This document shows positions 63,307 to 64,000 of a DNA stretch of 64,000 nucleotides, one piece after another (within the stretch, counting starts at the first letter, position 1; every line of letters begins with the position of its first letter). Under the pieces are notes generated by a model. That model had not been told where the DNA came from and ran no database searches. It worked only from the letters and a program-made list of their open reading frames with translations. The translations under genes and the position numbers were made by a program. The stretch comes from Chitinophagaceae bacterium (GTDB lineage: Bacteria; Bacteroidota; Bacteroidia; Chitinophagales; Chitinophagaceae): NCBI GenBank assembly GCA_019695015.1, contig JAIBAV010000113.1, forward strand, positions 17,169 to 81,168, read 5' to 3'.

Positions 63307-63741
63307 TTAATCATTTTTTAAAAAATATTTACCTAAATTACTCTGTGTATTAAAAGTTGAAATGGTATTATTTTCAATCATTTTAATTAAGTTTAATTTA
63401 ATGTTTTTGTATTCATGATGTACTGGGCAAGGGTTTTTTTCTGAACACTCTTTTAAGCCTAACTCACATTGGCTATATATTTTAGTGCCATCTATAGCTT
63501 TAATAATATCTGCTAAAGAATTTTTAGAATTTTCTTCATCTACATAAAAACCACCATTGGGGCCCTTTGTTGATTTTAATAACTTTTTCTTTGTTAGGTC
63601 TTGTAATATTTTGGCAACAAAATGTTGTGTAGCATCTATTGCACTTGAAATTGTTTTTACACAAACCTTTTTATTTTCATTAGACTCTTGGCCCAAGAAA
63701 ATCAAAGCTTTAATTGCATATTCACATGATTTTGAAAACAT
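63307..63741 (-). CDS. Rrf2 family transcriptional regulator
   Basis: A 144-residue winged-helix regulator. The N-terminal MFSKSCEYAIKALIFLG and the recognition region ATQHFVAKILQDLTKKKLLKSTKGPNGGF are classic Rrf2. Three cysteines in CELGLKECSEKNPC could hold an iron-sulfur cluster, as in NsrR/IscR, making it an oxygen, NO or iron sensor. It is the first gene before the cbb3 oxidase (26 bp to ccoN) on the same strand, so control of respiration is a reasonable inference. Its promoter box is TACTTTTG at 63759-63766. Confidence 0.9.
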   Translation of the reverse strand: MFSKSCEYAIKALIFLGQESNENKKVCVKTISSAIDATQHFVAKILQDLTKKKLLKSTKGPNGGFYVDEENSKNSLADIIKAIDGTKIYSQCELGLKECSEKNPCPVHHEYKNIKLNLIKMIENNTISTFNTQSNLGKYFLKND

Positions 63742-63758
63742 ATAAGCAGAATTATAGA

Positions 63759-63766
63759 CAAAAGTA
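63759..63766 (-). promoter_or_regulatory. -7 promoter box for the Rrf2-cbb3 operon
   Basis: TACTTTTG on the minus strand matches TAnnTTTG, 17 bp before ATG 63741. No clear -33 TTTG. Confidence 0.45.
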
Positions 63767-63848
63767 TGACAATTGATTCATATAAAAAGAGTTTTTTATC
63801 TGATTTTTTTACGCAACAAAATTTTTGATAAAATTTCCATATATTATT

Positions 63849-64000
63849 CTAAAAAATTCTTTTTATTAGCCTTAAATGGTGGGTTCTTTCTTTAGTTTCA
63901 GAATTAATAATTCCTTCATTATCTATCAAATCTATTCTTACAATACCAGATGCATGAATAATTTCATGGTCGTTTATCAAAATACCTACATGTGTAATTT
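63849..64000 (-). CDS. NlpC/P60 family cell-wall peptidase, C-terminal end (5' part beyond window)
   Basis: An open minus-strand frame enters at the window edge and ends with TAG at 63849-63851, giving 49 residues. ITHVGILINDHEIIHASGIV followed by RIDLIDNEG matches the C-terminal half of the NlpC/P60 papain-like fold, where the His of 'HVGI' is the catalytic histidine. The catalytic Cys lies outside the window. Such enzymes cut peptide stems of peptidoglycan. The gap of about 107 bp to the Rrf2 gene carries the Rrf2 promoter. Confidence 0.7.
   Translation of the reverse strand, partial: ITHVGILINDHEIIHASGIVRIDLIDNEGIINSETKERTHHLRLIKRIF

Overview
The window is a chromosomal segment of a Bacteroidota bacterium, most likely from Chitinophagaceae or a close relative. 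This rests on visibly AT-rich DNA (about two thirds A+T by eye) and a type IX secretion gene (porT) plus a protein with a C-terminal T9SS sorting domain. It also rests on families largely confined to this phylum (DUF2480, TIGR02757, DUF3109, S46 peptidase, Ig-like lipoprotein), on TAnnTTTG promoter boxes, and on the absence of strong Shine-Dalgarno sites. No rRNA, tRNA, CRISPR array or complete insertion sequence was seen.

Layout. 1-13.3 kb is almost entirely minus-strand housekeeping: dnaX (cut by the window edge), a holin-like membrane protein, an active/inactive pair of M16 peptidases, dnaB, a 0.5 kb non-coding gap with DnaA-box-like sites, porT overlapping ubiE/menG, an Ig-like lipoprotein and a UvrD-type helicase fused to a nuclease. 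13.4-20 kb: a TonB-domain protein, an AhpD-like protein, a PAP2 phosphatase, two tandem LTA-synthase-like transferases and a cystathionine gamma-synthase. 20-27.7 kb: the B12 enzymes IcmF and a MetH without its homocysteine domain, separated by an array of imperfect inverted repeats and a lone ParA ATPase. 27.7-36.2 kb: TIGR02757 protein, methyltransferase, secreted repeat protein, GlmM-type mutase, MBL-fold hydrolase, the mreBCD shape operon and a deoxyhypusine-synthase-like enzyme. 36.2-38.8 kb is a small accessory island: an unknown lipoprotein and an arsenic operon (arsR, arsM, arsenate reductase) with a palindromic operator.

39-53.3 kb returns to core functions: an exo/endonuclease-phosphatase protein, two rhomboids (one degenerate), RlmD, a DPP11-like S46 peptidase, a ClC channel with CBS domains, DUF3109, adenine deaminase, a LolA-like protein, cysteine desulfurase, PdxH and DUF2480. 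53.3-56.8 kb is a rearranged patch. The last 272 bp of an alpha/beta-hydrolase gene are present twice, flanking an FkbM methyltransferase and a T9SS-exported protein. 56.9-64 kb: Kup potassium transporter, RidA, then a cbb3-type cytochrome oxidase operon (CcoN with a large N-terminal extension, a CcoO-cytochrome c fusion, two small membrane proteins) behind an Rrf2 regulator, and the end of an NlpC/P60 peptidase at the right edge.

The genes suggest an aerobic to microaerobic, menaquinone-using heterotroph that feeds on peptides. I did not find a clearly new multi-gene system. The items best worth a second look are the hydrolase-fragment insertion, the DnaA-box cluster upstream of dnaB, the repeat array beside the lone ParA, the DHS-like enzyme and the unusual cbb3 oxidase layout.
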